Source: Cunninghamella blakesleeana (taxonomy: Eukaryota > Mucoromycota > Mucoromycetes > Mucorales > Cunninghamellaceae). From it: 64,000 nucleotides of DNA. A model generated the notes under the pieces. That model was given only the letters and a program-made list of their open reading frames with translations. It ran no database searches and was not told the origin of the DNA. Positions 36,768-46,050 of the stretch are shown one piece after another; within the stretch, counting starts at the first letter, position 1, and each line of letters begins with the position of its first letter. The stretch is from assembly GCA_017871115.1 (NCBI GenBank), contig JAFCIZ010000002.1, positions 3,059,501 to 3,123,500 on the forward strand, read 5' to 3'. The translations under genes and the position numbers were made by a program.

Positions 36768-37904
36768 ATGGAAAATCCACAAAAATCAAGTATCGAGCAA
36801 ACCGCGTTGGAAAATCATGATTATCACCATGATCCTAACCTTGCTGCTAAGCTGAAGCTTAATCTTTTAACTTTTTCAGGTTCTGATGACGAAGACTTTC
36901 GTTATTTTGAAAAGTCCTTGGAAAATTATTTTAAATTATCTAGAGTTGGTATGGATAGAAGGGCAATTATCTTGAAGGTGCAATTGTCTGGTCCTGCTGA
37001 ATTCTATTTTGAACAATTAGAACAAGATCCAAATATGGCTAACGACTATCAAAAATTGATGAATGCTTTAAGGGAAAAGTATGTCACCAAAGAATTGATA
37101 TTATCATACGAGATTGCACTTGGTACCATTAAACAAGGCAATGACGAAAGACCAAAGAACTTTTTGGCACGTATCCAAGAAATGGCAAGATTGGCACAAT
37201 TGAAGGATGACCATATTATATTGATGAGATTCCGTGCTGGTTTAAAAGAAGAAATCAGAATGCACTGTATGGATCAAGGTGCTGAAACGTTGAATCAATG
37301 GTATAACTATGCTGAAAATTGGTGGAAGACAAGACACATACAATCATTACCATCTGTATGTAATCTTACCAATGCTAATAGATTTTCTGGAGGCCATAAA
37401 AAGAAGTCAAATAATAATAATTATGGTGATTATAATGGCAATACATCATTAAATACAGCTGAACATGTTGATGGAGAAGCTGCATTCATGCAAAAACTTT
37501 TAGGTCATATGGAAAAATTGATAAACACCAAATTGGAAGACAAAAGAGGTTCGTACAATAACCAGAGAAACAACAACAATAATAATCGTAACAACCAATC
37601 ATATAATGGACCTAATAATTATAACAGAAATAATAATCAAAAATACAGAAATAATCAGTATAGCAATTATCGTCAATATAATAATAATAACAACAACAAT
37701 AATCATAATTATAACAATCAATATTTACCTGAAAATAATTATAATAACAGAGATTATTATCATCAAGGAAATCAAATGCAAAATAACAATAATTATAATC
37801 CACAATATAATTATCCACAACAAAATCCTTATAATAATCCATCAAATAATAATCCACCAAATAATAATCAAAATAACACACCAGTTAATGGTTCAAAAAA
37901 CTAA
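36768..37904 (+). CDS. E2 Gag
   Basis: 378 residues, almost the same as E1 Gag through the capsid domain, with a handful of changes and small length differences in the Asn-rich tail. No zinc knuckle. Ends in the same slippery TCA AAA AAC TAA. Confidence 0.88.
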   Translation: MENPQKSSIEQTALENHDYHHDPNLAAKLKLNLLTFSGSDDEDFRYFEKSLENYFKLSRVGMDRRAIILKVQLSGPAEFYFEQLEQDPNMANDYQKLMNALREKYVTKELILSYEIALGTIKQGNDERPKNFLARIQEMARLAQLKDDHIILMRFRAGLKEEIRMHCMDQGAETLNQWYNYAENWWKTRHIQSLPSVCNLTNANRFSGGHKKKSNNNNYGDYNGNTSLNTAEHVDGEAAFMQKLLGHMEKLINTKLEDKRGSYNNQRNNNNNNRNNQSYNGPNNYNRNNNQKYRNNQYSNYRQYNNNNNNNNHNYNNQYLPENNYNNRDYYHQGNQMQNNNNYNPQYNYPQQNPYNNPSNNNPPNNNQNNTPVNGSKN

Positions 37905-37944
37905 ATAGGGCAATTGTTACAGATGGTCAATTGGAAATCCCTAT
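37895..37944 (+). promoter_or_regulatory. E2 -1 ribosomal frameshift signal
   Basis: Slippery A AAA AAC at 37895-37901, then stop TAA and a hairpin with TAGGG + CAATTG pairing to CAATTG and CCCTA across an 11-nt loop and a GAAAT bulge. Same layout as E1. Confidence 0.85.
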
Positions 37945-40900
37945 TACAAAATCCATCCATCCAAATAATAATCAACTATATCAAGAAAATAATATTAATA
38001 AATATCACAATTATAATACACCAAATAATTCTAACACAAATACACGATATTATAATACAAATACTTACGTTCCACATAACATAATGGACAACCATAATGA
38101 TTATTTATCAGCACAAAATCATTATTATCTTCAAAATATATTAGATAGTGATCAAGAAATCAATGATTGTGATTTTAATGTTGCTGCAAATCCAAAACCA
38201 CCAGTTGTTGAAAAAGCAATAAGAAAACCACGTACAAGGAAGACTATAGAAAAACCAAGTACATCAGCAGCTGCTACAAAATCTATTCCACAACAAGTAC
38301 AACAAGATATTCGTGATCATACACATGTTCCACCACAAAATAATCCATTTTTCCAAAACGTATTTTCACAGCATTCAAATCAAGATGTAACTGAACCTTC
38401 TAAATCAAATAATAATGATATGATGGAAGAAGTACAAGTAATAAATGACAAAAGGAAAAAAGTATCCATTCAAGAACCACCTGTTGATAAAAAGAAGAAG
38501 ACACCAAAAAGGAAATCACAACCATTACCAATAAATTATAATATTTCTGAAGATATATTACATCAAAAAGCTAATATTAATGTTGGAGATCTTATAACTA
38601 TATCCGCTCCATTAAGAAGAGAATTGATTACAGCTTGTAGACAATCAAGAATAAAAAGACCAGTTGATAAAGGTAAGGAAAAAGATGTACAGCTAAATTC
38701 TATTGATAATAGTGATGTTGTAACTACTGCTGCATATGCCGATATAATGGTGAATGATGTAAAAGTTACTGGATTAATTGATTGTGGAGCTGCAAGAGCT
38801 TGTATGTCCAGGGCAATGATGAAATCATTAGATCTAGAAATTGATGCACCATCTACAAGTATTTTTGTAATGGGAAATGGTACTAAACAACCTGCACTAG
38901 GTGTAATTCATGATGTTCCTATTACTGTTGGTGAAGGATTAACTATACCAATTGATGTTGAAGTATTACCAAAGTGTCCACAACATATAGTGTTAGGTAC
39001 TAGTTGGTTGGATCATGCACAAGCAGTAATTAACTTTAAAATAGGTACTTTAAAGGTGACTTATAAACGTCGTACACAAGAAATTCCAATTACATATATA
39101 AAAACAAATGAACGTCCATATACATATCAACGTGTTACAAATGTTAAATATGAATTGGAACAGCCACAAGGTGAAGAAGTAGCTGATAATCTATCAAATA
39201 CTAGTGAATCTGAAGATGATACTGATTCTAATGATGAAGATTCGATTGATGACGAAGAATCTACTGATAGTAATGAAGAAGATGCTGTACAAGATGATGA
39301 AGACTTTTATCTAATGGATGATCATGAAAAAAGTCCAGTAATCCAAACACGTCCAAATAAAGATGAAGGTACTATGATGATATTAAGTGGAAGTACTGGT
39401 TTATCAATACCACCTTATCATATTTGTCAAATCAATTATGCTATTGATGAAAATATAATTGTTCCATATTTTAAACGTCTTGACGAATTTTTGGACAAGC
39501 ACGAAGACTTTGATGTAATCTTGGAAATTATAAATAAAACTGAAGACATGATGGAAATACCGCCAAACAACATACTAGGTGAATTCATAAATAGGAAACA
39601 ATTTCCAATACAAAAGGATCCATATGTCGAATATACTGGTTATGATTTTGAAGACCACTATAGAGAATTACCACCTTCTCTGCTGGAAGATGATACTGAA
39701 GAAATTATTCTTGATCCTAATATAAAAGGAAAAATCCAAATGGGTGATATACCTGAAGAATATAAAAAGAAGTTTTATAAATTAATACACCACTATCAAG
39801 ATATCTTTGATTGGAATAATGATAAAATGGGAAAAACTACATTAATAGAACACGAAATAATATTAAAAGAAAATACATTACCTATCAGACACAGACCATA
39901 TAGATTGGGACCAAGTGAACAAGAATATTTGAAGAATGAATTAGACCGTCTTTGTGAATTGGGAATTATAAAACCTTCAAATTCTCCTTTTACTGCACCA
40001 ATTATTTTAGTCAAAAAGAAGAATGGTGAATATCGTATGGTAGTTGACTATCGTAAACTGAATACACATACAAAAGTTGATTCATATCCACTACCACGTA
40101 TTGATGATCTAATTGACGAACTTGGAAAATCAAAAATATTTTCTGCTTTGGATTTAAGATCTGGTTTCCATCAAGTTCCATTAAAAGAATCAAGTAAAGA
40201 ATTAACTGGCTTTACAACTAAATTTGGTACTTATCAATATGAAATGCTGCCAATGGGATTGGTGAATAGTCCTGCTACCTTCCAAAGATTAATTGATATC
40301 TGTTATAAAGATTTGCTGCATAGTAATCTAGTTGCATTTATTGATGATCTTAATGTACATTCTAAAAACTTGGATCAACACCTAATTGACTTGGAAAGAT
40401 TATTCGAATATACTAGAAGAGGTGGATTGGTGTTTAATATTGAAAAGTGTATATTCTTTAAAGATGAATTAAAATTTTTAGGCTACATAATAACTGCTGA
40501 AGGAATCAAGACTGATCCAGATAAAATTGCAAAGGTTAAAGATTATCCAATACCAAAAACAATTAAACAAGTTAGAGGCTTCTTAGGTTTAGCTTCATAT
40601 TACAGAAGATTTGTAAAAGGATTTGCTGCTACTGCTAGGCCATTACATGAGCAAACAAAAACCAAAAAGAGAATACCATGGACAGAAGATACAACAAAAG
40701 CTTTTGAAAAATTAAAGGAAAATCTAATCAATGCTCCAATATTAAGAAGACCTGATTTTGATAAACCATTCATTGTTGTATGCGATGCTTCACAACTAGG
40801 ACTAGGTTCTATATTAACACAACTAGATGATGATGGTCGTGAACATCCTATAATATTTGCCAGTAGAGGATTGAAGAATAGTGAATTAAACTATGGTGCT

Positions 40901-41140
40901 ACTAAATTAGAATGTCTTGCTTTGGTATGGAGTTTACAAATATTCAGACCGTATTTATTGGGAAAGAAGTTTACTGTTATATCTGATCATTCGCCGTTAA
41001 GATGGTTAATTGAATCACCAAAAGTTACTGGAATTGTTGCAAGATGGATCACATATTTAGCCGATTATGAATTTGAAATCAAATATAGAGCTGGAAGAAA
41101 ACAAGAAGCTGCTGATTTTCTTTCAAGGCTAGGCTACTAA
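37901..41140 (+). CDS. E2 Pol: protease, reverse transcriptase, RNase H
   Basis: Same length and domain order as E1 Pol, with LIDCGAARACMS in the protease and AFIDDLN in the reverse transcriptase. Differences from E1 are scattered and most lie in the acidic linker between protease and reverse transcriptase. Entered by -1 frameshift from gag. Confidence 0.9.
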   Translation, partial: LNRAIVTDGQLEIPITKSIHPNNNQLYQENNINKYHNYNTPNNSNTNTRYYNTNTYVPHNIMDNHNDYLSAQNHYYLQNILDSDQEINDCDFNVAANPKPPVVEKAIRKPRTRKTIEKPSTSAAATKSIPQQVQQDIRDHTHVPPQNNPFFQNVFSQHSNQDVTEPSKSNNNDMMEEVQVINDKRKKVSIQEPPVDKKKKTPKRKSQPLPINYNISEDILHQKANINVGDLITISAPLRRELITACRQSRIKRPVDKGKEKDVQLNSIDNSDVVTTAAYADIMVNDVKVTGLIDCGAARACMSRAMMKSLDLEIDAPSTSIFVMGNGTKQPALGVIHDVPITVGEGLTIPIDVEVLPKCPQHIVLGTSWLDHAQAVINFKIGTLKVTYKRRTQEIPITYIKTNERPYTYQRVTNVKYELEQPQGEEVADNLSNTSESEDDTDSNDEDSIDDEESTDSNEEDAVQDDEDFYLMDDHEKSPVIQTRPNKDEGTMMILSGSTGLSIPPYHICQINYAIDENIIVPYFKRLDEFLDKHEDFDVILEIINKTEDMMEIPPNNILGEFINRKQFPIQKDPYVEYTGYDFEDHYRELPPSLLEDDTEEIILDPNIKGKIQMGDIPEEYKKKFYKLIHHYQDIFDWNNDKMGKTTLIEHEIILKENTLPIRHRPYRLGPSEQEYLKNELDRLCELGIIKPSNSPFTAPIILVKKKNGEYRMVVDYRKLNTHTKVDSYPLPRIDDLIDELGKSKIFSALDLRSGFHQVPLKESSKELTGFTTKFGTYQYEMLPMGLVNSPATFQRLIDICYKDLLHSNLVAFIDDLNVHSKNLDQHLIDLERLFEYTRRGGLVFNIEKCIFFKDELKFLGYIITAEGIKTDPDKIAKVKDYPIPKTIKQVRGFLGLASYYRRFVKGFAATARPLHEQTKTKKRIPWTEDTTKAFEKLKENLINAPILRRPDFDKPFIVVCDASQLGLGSILTQLDDDGREHPIIFASRGLKNSELNYGATKLECLALVWSLQIFRPYLLGKKFTVISDHSPLRWLIESPKVTGIVARWITYLADYEFEIKYRAGRKQEAADFLSRLGY

Positions 41141-41247
41141 AATAACAAAATGCATAAATATAAATACATATATATAAAAAACAAAAAAAAACAAAAAACA
41201 AAAACAAACAAAAACAAAAAAAAAAAAAAATTCAATTACTTACTACT

Positions 41248-41283
41248 CGACCAAGTTTTGCTGAAGTCGTAAAAAGCTGCATA
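41248..41283 (+). promoter_or_regulatory. E2 conserved intercistronic motif before integrase
   Basis: CGACCAAGTTTTGCTGAAG followed by TCGTAAAAAGCTGCATA, identical to E1 over about 36 bp although the sequences on either side differ. Sits about 110 bp before the integrase ATG. Confidence 0.6.
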
Positions 41284-41390
41284 CCTACACTTATAATCGA
41301 TCAACACTATTTATCAGTATTACTAAAATATTATTCAACAATATATTCAAGAATCTAAATACAAGAAATTTACAACAAATATCAGTAAAA

Positions 41391-42704
41391 ATGGAACAAA
41401 ACAAAATTGATTTAATAAAAAATTATTTATCAACATTAAAATTACCTGACAACATCACCGATAAAGAAAAAAATTATTTACAAAAACATTCCCACAAATT
41501 TATCATACACAACAACGAATTGTACCGATATAATATTAACCTGCAGACGATAAGAAAAGTTTTGAATAAAGATCAAGTGTCAGAAGCATTATACATGCAT
41601 CATCAACATCCATTAGGAGGACATATGGGTTACCACAACACATTATTCAAACTTGCAAATCATTATTATTGGGAAAATATGACAAAAGATGTACAGAATT
41701 ACGTCAAGAAATGCAGTAGATGTCAAACTACAGGTCCTGCTAAACATAACGAATTATTACACCCTATTCCAACAACATCCAAACCTTTCTTCCAATGGGC
41801 ATTAGATGTCAAACATATTTCTACATCTAAAAATGGATATAGATATATAGTTGCAGGTATTGATTATCTAACGAAATGGGTTGAAGCTCGTGCATTAAAA
41901 TTCCAAACTGCAGCCGAAATAGCATTGTTTATTTATGAAGATATTATTTGTCGACACGGTGCGCCACACATAATAATTACAGATAATGGAAAGCCATTTA
42001 TAGGTGAATTAATAAAAAAAGTCTGTTTCCAATACAATATCCACCATAAAACTATAAGTGTTGGGAATTCGCAAGCAAACGGGTTGATAGAAAAGTTTAA
42101 TTCCACTTTAGGCGCTATTCTAAAAAAGTTAAACAATAAAGAAAAACAAGTATGGGATCAATATTTACCATCCGTTCTATTTGCCTATCGTACTATCAAA
42201 CAAAAATCAACAAATTATTCTCCTTTTTATTTAACTTACGGGCATGAAGCAAAGACACCTTATGATTTATTTATGGATATACCAATAGAAGTAAATTCTG
42301 CAAGATTCCAATATCAGTTACACGTACGCGCTGCAAAAGAATTATTGTCACTAAAACAGATAAGAGAAGACGCTGCAGAATTTATAAAGAAATCCCAAAA
42401 GAATCAAAAGAAGGCCATTGACAAGAAGATTAATAATGAAAAGAAGGAATGGAAACCGCCTTTTAGGATTGGTGATATTGTTATGATGTATATTGGAAGA
42501 AAATCAAACTCTTGGGGTGGCAAAATATCAGATAACTGGAAAGGCAAATATATTGTTCATCAAAGTTTAGGTAAAGGTACTTATCTGATAAAAGAATTCA
42601 ACGTGACCAATACCAAATTAAGAAGAATACACGGCAATAAATTGAAGTTGTTGCAGATGCCTGACGTATTTTGGATTGACTTTGCTAAAAAGACAATCGT
42701 ATAA
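41391..42704 (+). CDS. E2 integrase (separate ORF)
   Basis: 437 residues; HHCC zinc domain, D-D-E core (ALDVKH, ITDNGKPF, LIEKFNSTLG) and GPY/F-like tail as in E1. The segment after the core (YDLFMDIPIEVNSARFQYQL) differs clearly from E1, while the N-terminal half is nearly identical. Confidence 0.9.
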   Translation: MEQNKIDLIKNYLSTLKLPDNITDKEKNYLQKHSHKFIIHNNELYRYNINLQTIRKVLNKDQVSEALYMHHQHPLGGHMGYHNTLFKLANHYYWENMTKDVQNYVKKCSRCQTTGPAKHNELLHPIPTTSKPFFQWALDVKHISTSKNGYRYIVAGIDYLTKWVEARALKFQTAAEIALFIYEDIICRHGAPHIIITDNGKPFIGELIKKVCFQYNIHHKTISVGNSQANGLIEKFNSTLGAILKKLNNKEKQVWDQYLPSVLFAYRTIKQKSTNYSPFYLTYGHEAKTPYDLFMDIPIEVNSARFQYQLHVRAAKELLSLKQIREDAAEFIKKSQKNQKKAIDKKINNEKKEWKPPFRIGDIVMMYIGRKSNSWGGKISDNWKGKYIVHQSLGKGTYLIKEFNVTNTKLRRIHGNKLKLLQMPDVFWIDFAKKTIV

Positions 42705-42868
42705 AAAAAAAAAAATTTATGGGAAAAAGAAAATTTAAAAAAAAAAAAAAGAAAAACTTTATATATATATTTAAAATTCCGAAAAAAAAAAAAACTATAA
42801 ATAAGGAAAAATTATATTATAATTTTTCTTTATTCAAAAAAAAAAAAATAATATTAACGATATTAAAG

Positions 42869-43417
42869 ATGACTCCACAAGATAACCAAACAAACAAACT
42901 ACTCTCTCAAGAAGATCTTGTTGATTCCCATGAAGTTGACAACATACTCGATGAATTGGTACCTATAACCGAACCTATTGACTTAAATTTTTTAACTCCT
43001 GAACTTCTATATTGGTTAAACACGGATATATCTACTAGTGAATGGATCAAGTTTCAAATTCAGGAAAACTATAAAAATCTACTCGATATTTTGGTTACTG
43101 AATTAAAAGCAAGATGGGAAAAGGAAAATTTGGTAGATAATTTTATTATTCCACAAACCTTGGAATACATACATCAAAGTTGCGCTCACCCAAACAAAAT
43201 AGGCTACCATAAGTATGTTAGGGCAAGAAGAGAAACACTGAAGAAGCTATTTAAAAGTGGTTCTTATGATGAACTCGACCAGGTTATGATCAAAAGGATA
43301 ATAAATTTAGATACCTGGACGCATGAAAAAGATGCGGCGTCATCTAAATCGTGGTGGAGGGATGTTATGGTATGGTTGAACTTATCATACCTAAATAATC
43401 CTAAAAATAATTTTTAA
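42869..43417 (+). CDS. E2 ORF4, accessory protein of unknown function
   Basis: 182 residues from the ATG at 42869; upstream methionines in the same frame lie in lysine-coding poly-A and were not used. It keeps the core of E1 ORF4 (DLNFLTPELLYWLNTD, RWEKENLVDN, RRIINLD-like RIINLDTWTHEKDA, SKSWWRDVM) but differs widely at the N-terminus and between these blocks. The last 55 nt lie in the 3' LTR. Confidence 0.75.
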   Translation: MTPQDNQTNKLLSQEDLVDSHEVDNILDELVPITEPIDLNFLTPELLYWLNTDISTSEWIKFQIQENYKNLLDILVTELKARWEKENLVDNFIIPQTLEYIHQSCAHPNKIGYHKYVRARRETLKKLFKSGSYDELDQVMIKRIINLDTWTHEKDAASSKSWWRDVMVWLNLSYLNNPKNNF

Positions 43418-44086
43418 ATATATTTTTAAACAAGTGTTTTTGCATATATAAATATATGCATATATATATATATTAACTTTATATTTTATCCAATAGTATT
43501 TCATAATTTTATATATATTTATTTATTTTATCTTTTATAACTTTATCAATTTATACTCCTCCTTGTTATAATGGTCTTTATAACTTACCTACCAATCTGG
43601 GTTTGAATTCAGATCATTTTTATATATAAAGGAGCGAAATTTTATTTTATTTGGAAAAATCAGTTAATACGAAGTTAATATTCAGTTAATTTGAAATAAA
43701 GATTTATATATATTAAATTCTCTTAACTCATCTTTTTAGCTAAAGATTATATTTATTTTATATTAATATTGTTGATTACTATCCAATATTATTTTATATT
43801 ATATTATTATAATAATCGTTGATCTTTATCCGATATTATATTTATTTTATTTTAATTTTATTATTTTGTCTATATAATTGTTGATCTTTATCCAATTATA
43901 TAATTTATTTTATTTTATTTTATTATTTTATTTTTATTTTAAACTATCAATCTAAACTAAGTTGTATCTACTTATAAAACAAGATACTGGTGCTCACTGA
44001 CGACTAAACTAAACTACAAAACTATCTACTTTCCAAAACTATAAAAGGAAATTCTACTTTTCAAACAACCAAAAATTTACACAACA
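43363..44086 (+). repeat. E2 3' LTR
   Basis: 724 bp, begins TGTTATGGTATGG after the polypurine tract GGTGGAGGGA (43353-43362) and ends ACACAACA; followed by target duplication CTAC. Confidence 0.88.
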
Positions 44087-44090
44087 CTAC

Positions 44091-44805
44091 TGTTAGCAAT
44101 AACGCTCTCTGATTTTTCTTTCCTTTTTTGGATTGGCTTTGTGCTACTGGTGCAAAAACACCAAGGTGCAAAAACACCAAGGTGCAAAAACACCAAGGTG
44201 CAAAAACACCAAGGTACAAAAACACCAAGGTGCTTTTGTTCCTTACCCGATCCTTATAAATTTTAATTTTTTTTTTAAATATAAATAGAACCAATTTTTC
44301 TCTCTTTCTTTCTTTTAAATTGTCAAATTTTTATAATAAATTATTATCTATTAAATAATTATTGAACTTGTCCACTTTATAAATCATATTTTATAATTTT
44401 AACTTATTTTACTTATAACTCATTCAAGTTACTGAATTTATCTATTTTTTATAACAACCCATATTATTTTATTTTACATTTTTATATTTATTTACTTAAA
44501 TATTTTTCAACCACTCAAATTTAAATTACTTTTTTTAAATTTTCTTATTATATTTATTTTATATTGCGGTTACTGAAATCTCTCTTTAATCCTGCAATTA
44601 TATTACACCTTTTAAAATTTTTATTTTTTTATTTCTTTATTTTTACTTTATTTTATTTTATTTTTTTATTCCTTTATATTAAGTCGTTCTACTTATAAAA
44701 CAGGAACTGGTGCTCACTGGAATTATATTATACATATCAAATATTACTTATAATACTCATTCCTCATTTCAACAAAATAAATCTTAAACAAAAACCCACA
44801 CAACA
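44091..44805 (+). repeat. E3 5' LTR
   Basis: 715 bp, TGTTAGCAATAACGC...CACAACA. U3 carries five tandem 16-bp repeats, then TATAAATA (44280-44287) followed by a CT-rich tract (TTTTTCTCTCTTTCTTTC, about 44297-44316). TGGTGCTCACTG occurs at 44708-44719, and the primer-binding site begins at 44810. Confidence 0.9.
44149..44228 (+). repeat. Five tandem 16-bp palindromic units in the E3 5' LTR
   Basis: Four copies of GGTGCAAAAACACCAA and one with GGTAC, followed by a partial unit. Each unit contains the inverted repeat GGTG/CACC around CAAAAA. The same array is in the 3' LTR at 50306-50385. Confidence 0.92.
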
Positions 44806-44931
44806 TATTTGGTGCTCACTGACGGGGATCTTTTCTACAAGCTTATACTTTCAATAACTACTGGGAAAGATATTCATTCTATATAAACTACTAAACAATA
44901 ATCAAGCAAACTGAAAATAATTAATTATAGG

Positions 44932-46011
44932 ATGTCTTACGATTATACCGTGTTGGCTCAAAAACAACCATTCATGGACTTCAAACCTCAACTTATTCCT
45001 TTTTCTGGTGGTGAACGTGAAGACTTCCGTCACTTCAGACAAATTCTAGAAACATTCTTGGAACTCTCTAACAATACTACAGATAGTAGAAAACTTGCTA
45101 TATTGAAGATACAAGTCAGAAAATCGGCTAAAACTTATTTGGATTCGCTCAAAGATCAATTTCAAGATAGTTTAACTTTTGATGTAGCGATGGATGCTTT
45201 AGAAGAAAAATTTGTAACTCCAGAACTACTTGAATCTTATAAGTTAATTCTTAATGATATGCGTCAAGGTACTGATGAACATCCACGTGATTTTTATTCA
45301 AGGTTACAAGAAGTTGCGCGATTAGCAAAAAAAGATGACAAAGACATTGTATTGATGCGTTTTCGTTATGGATTATTACCTGCCATCAGTAAACATTGTA
45401 TTGAACATGGATCCATTACCGAACAACAATGGTTGAAGTATGCAGAATCATGGTGGAATGCTAATAAAACTTATGGTATTACTCATAATTATTCTAGTAC
45501 TGATGTACAATTGAACAATTATCCACTTGGAAATGTAGATTCTTTTACAATGATGGATTCTAGTCAACGTGTCATGGATTCTAAATCGTCTATTCATTCT
45601 GATCCAGTTGTAACATTATTAGAACGTTTAGTTACTAATATGGAAACCATGGAAAAGAAAATGAATGATAGAATGGAACAATTGAATCAATCGACAAAGA
45701 AACCTCTTAAAAATGATAACCTTACCAGTGATGATATTGTTAAAATAGTACGAAATGAACTATCGAAATCTAATAGAAGTAATAACTATAATAATTACCA
45801 TGGACCTCATAATTATGGACCATATAAAAATAACTATGGATCAAGACGTTACAACAATCAACAATATAATCAAGATAATAATTATGACAATAATAATCAT
45901 AATTATTTATCTAACCAACAACAACATCAACAACAATATTCACAGCAGCAAAATACTCAACAATTAAACAATCAACAACAATATAATCAACAAAATCAAT
46001 CAAAAAACTAG
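44932..46011 (+). CDS. E3 Gag
   Basis: 359 residues. Capsid domain with FKPQLIPFSGGEREDFRHF and MRQGTDEHPRDFYSRLQEVA, clearly related to but diverged from E1/E2 Gag. A charged segment (ERLVTNMETMEKKMNDRMEQ) precedes an Asn/Gln/Tyr-rich tail without a zinc knuckle. Ends TCA AAA AAC TAG. Confidence 0.87.
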   Translation: MSYDYTVLAQKQPFMDFKPQLIPFSGGEREDFRHFRQILETFLELSNNTTDSRKLAILKIQVRKSAKTYLDSLKDQFQDSLTFDVAMDALEEKFVTPELLESYKLILNDMRQGTDEHPRDFYSRLQEVARLAKKDDKDIVLMRFRYGLLPAISKHCIEHGSITEQQWLKYAESWWNANKTYGITHNYSSTDVQLNNYPLGNVDSFTMMDSSQRVMDSKSSIHSDPVVTLLERLVTNMETMEKKMNDRMEQLNQSTKKPLKNDNLTSDDIVKIVRNELSKSNRSNNYNNYHGPHNYGPYKNNYGSRRYNNQQYNQDNNYDNNNHNYLSNQQQHQQQYSQQQNTQQLNNQQQYNQQNQSKN

Positions 46012-46050
46012 ACAGGGCAATTGCATCTAATGGTCAATTGGAAGTCCCTG
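46002..46050 (+). promoter_or_regulatory. E3 -1 ribosomal frameshift signal
   Basis: Slippery A AAA AAC at 46002-46008, stop TAG, then CAGGG + CAATTG (46013-46023) able to pair with CAATTG (46035-46040) and CCCTG (46046-46050). The outer pair is C-G where E1 and E2 have T-A, a compensatory change. Confidence 0.85.

Larger units (their letters stand above)
35870..44086 (+). mobile_element. Element 2 (E2): complete Ty3/gypsy-group LTR retrotransposon
   Basis: Flanked by near-identical LTRs (35870-36592 and 43363-44086; I see one A-run length difference) and by CTAC on both sides (35866-35869, 44087-44090), a 4-bp target duplication. All four ORFs are open. It belongs to the E1 family but has a different U3 (TGTTATGGTATGGTTGAAC) and a diverged ORF4. 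It looks recent and potentially active. Confidence 0.9.

Noticed and set aside
42719..42868. Longer E2 ORF4 starting at 42719
   Set aside because: The extra N-terminus is lysine/isoleucine from poly-A and T runs and contains the TATA-like box; E1 ORF4 begins at the position matching 42869.
44149..44228. CRISPR-like array
   Set aside because: Units are directly adjacent 16-mers with no spacers and lie inside a eukaryotic LTR.
44061..44294. Minus-strand frame with a repeated LGVFAP-like peptide in the E3 LTR (again at 50114-50451)
   Set aside because: It is the translation of the 16-bp tandem repeat in the LTR; no coding evidence beyond repetition.
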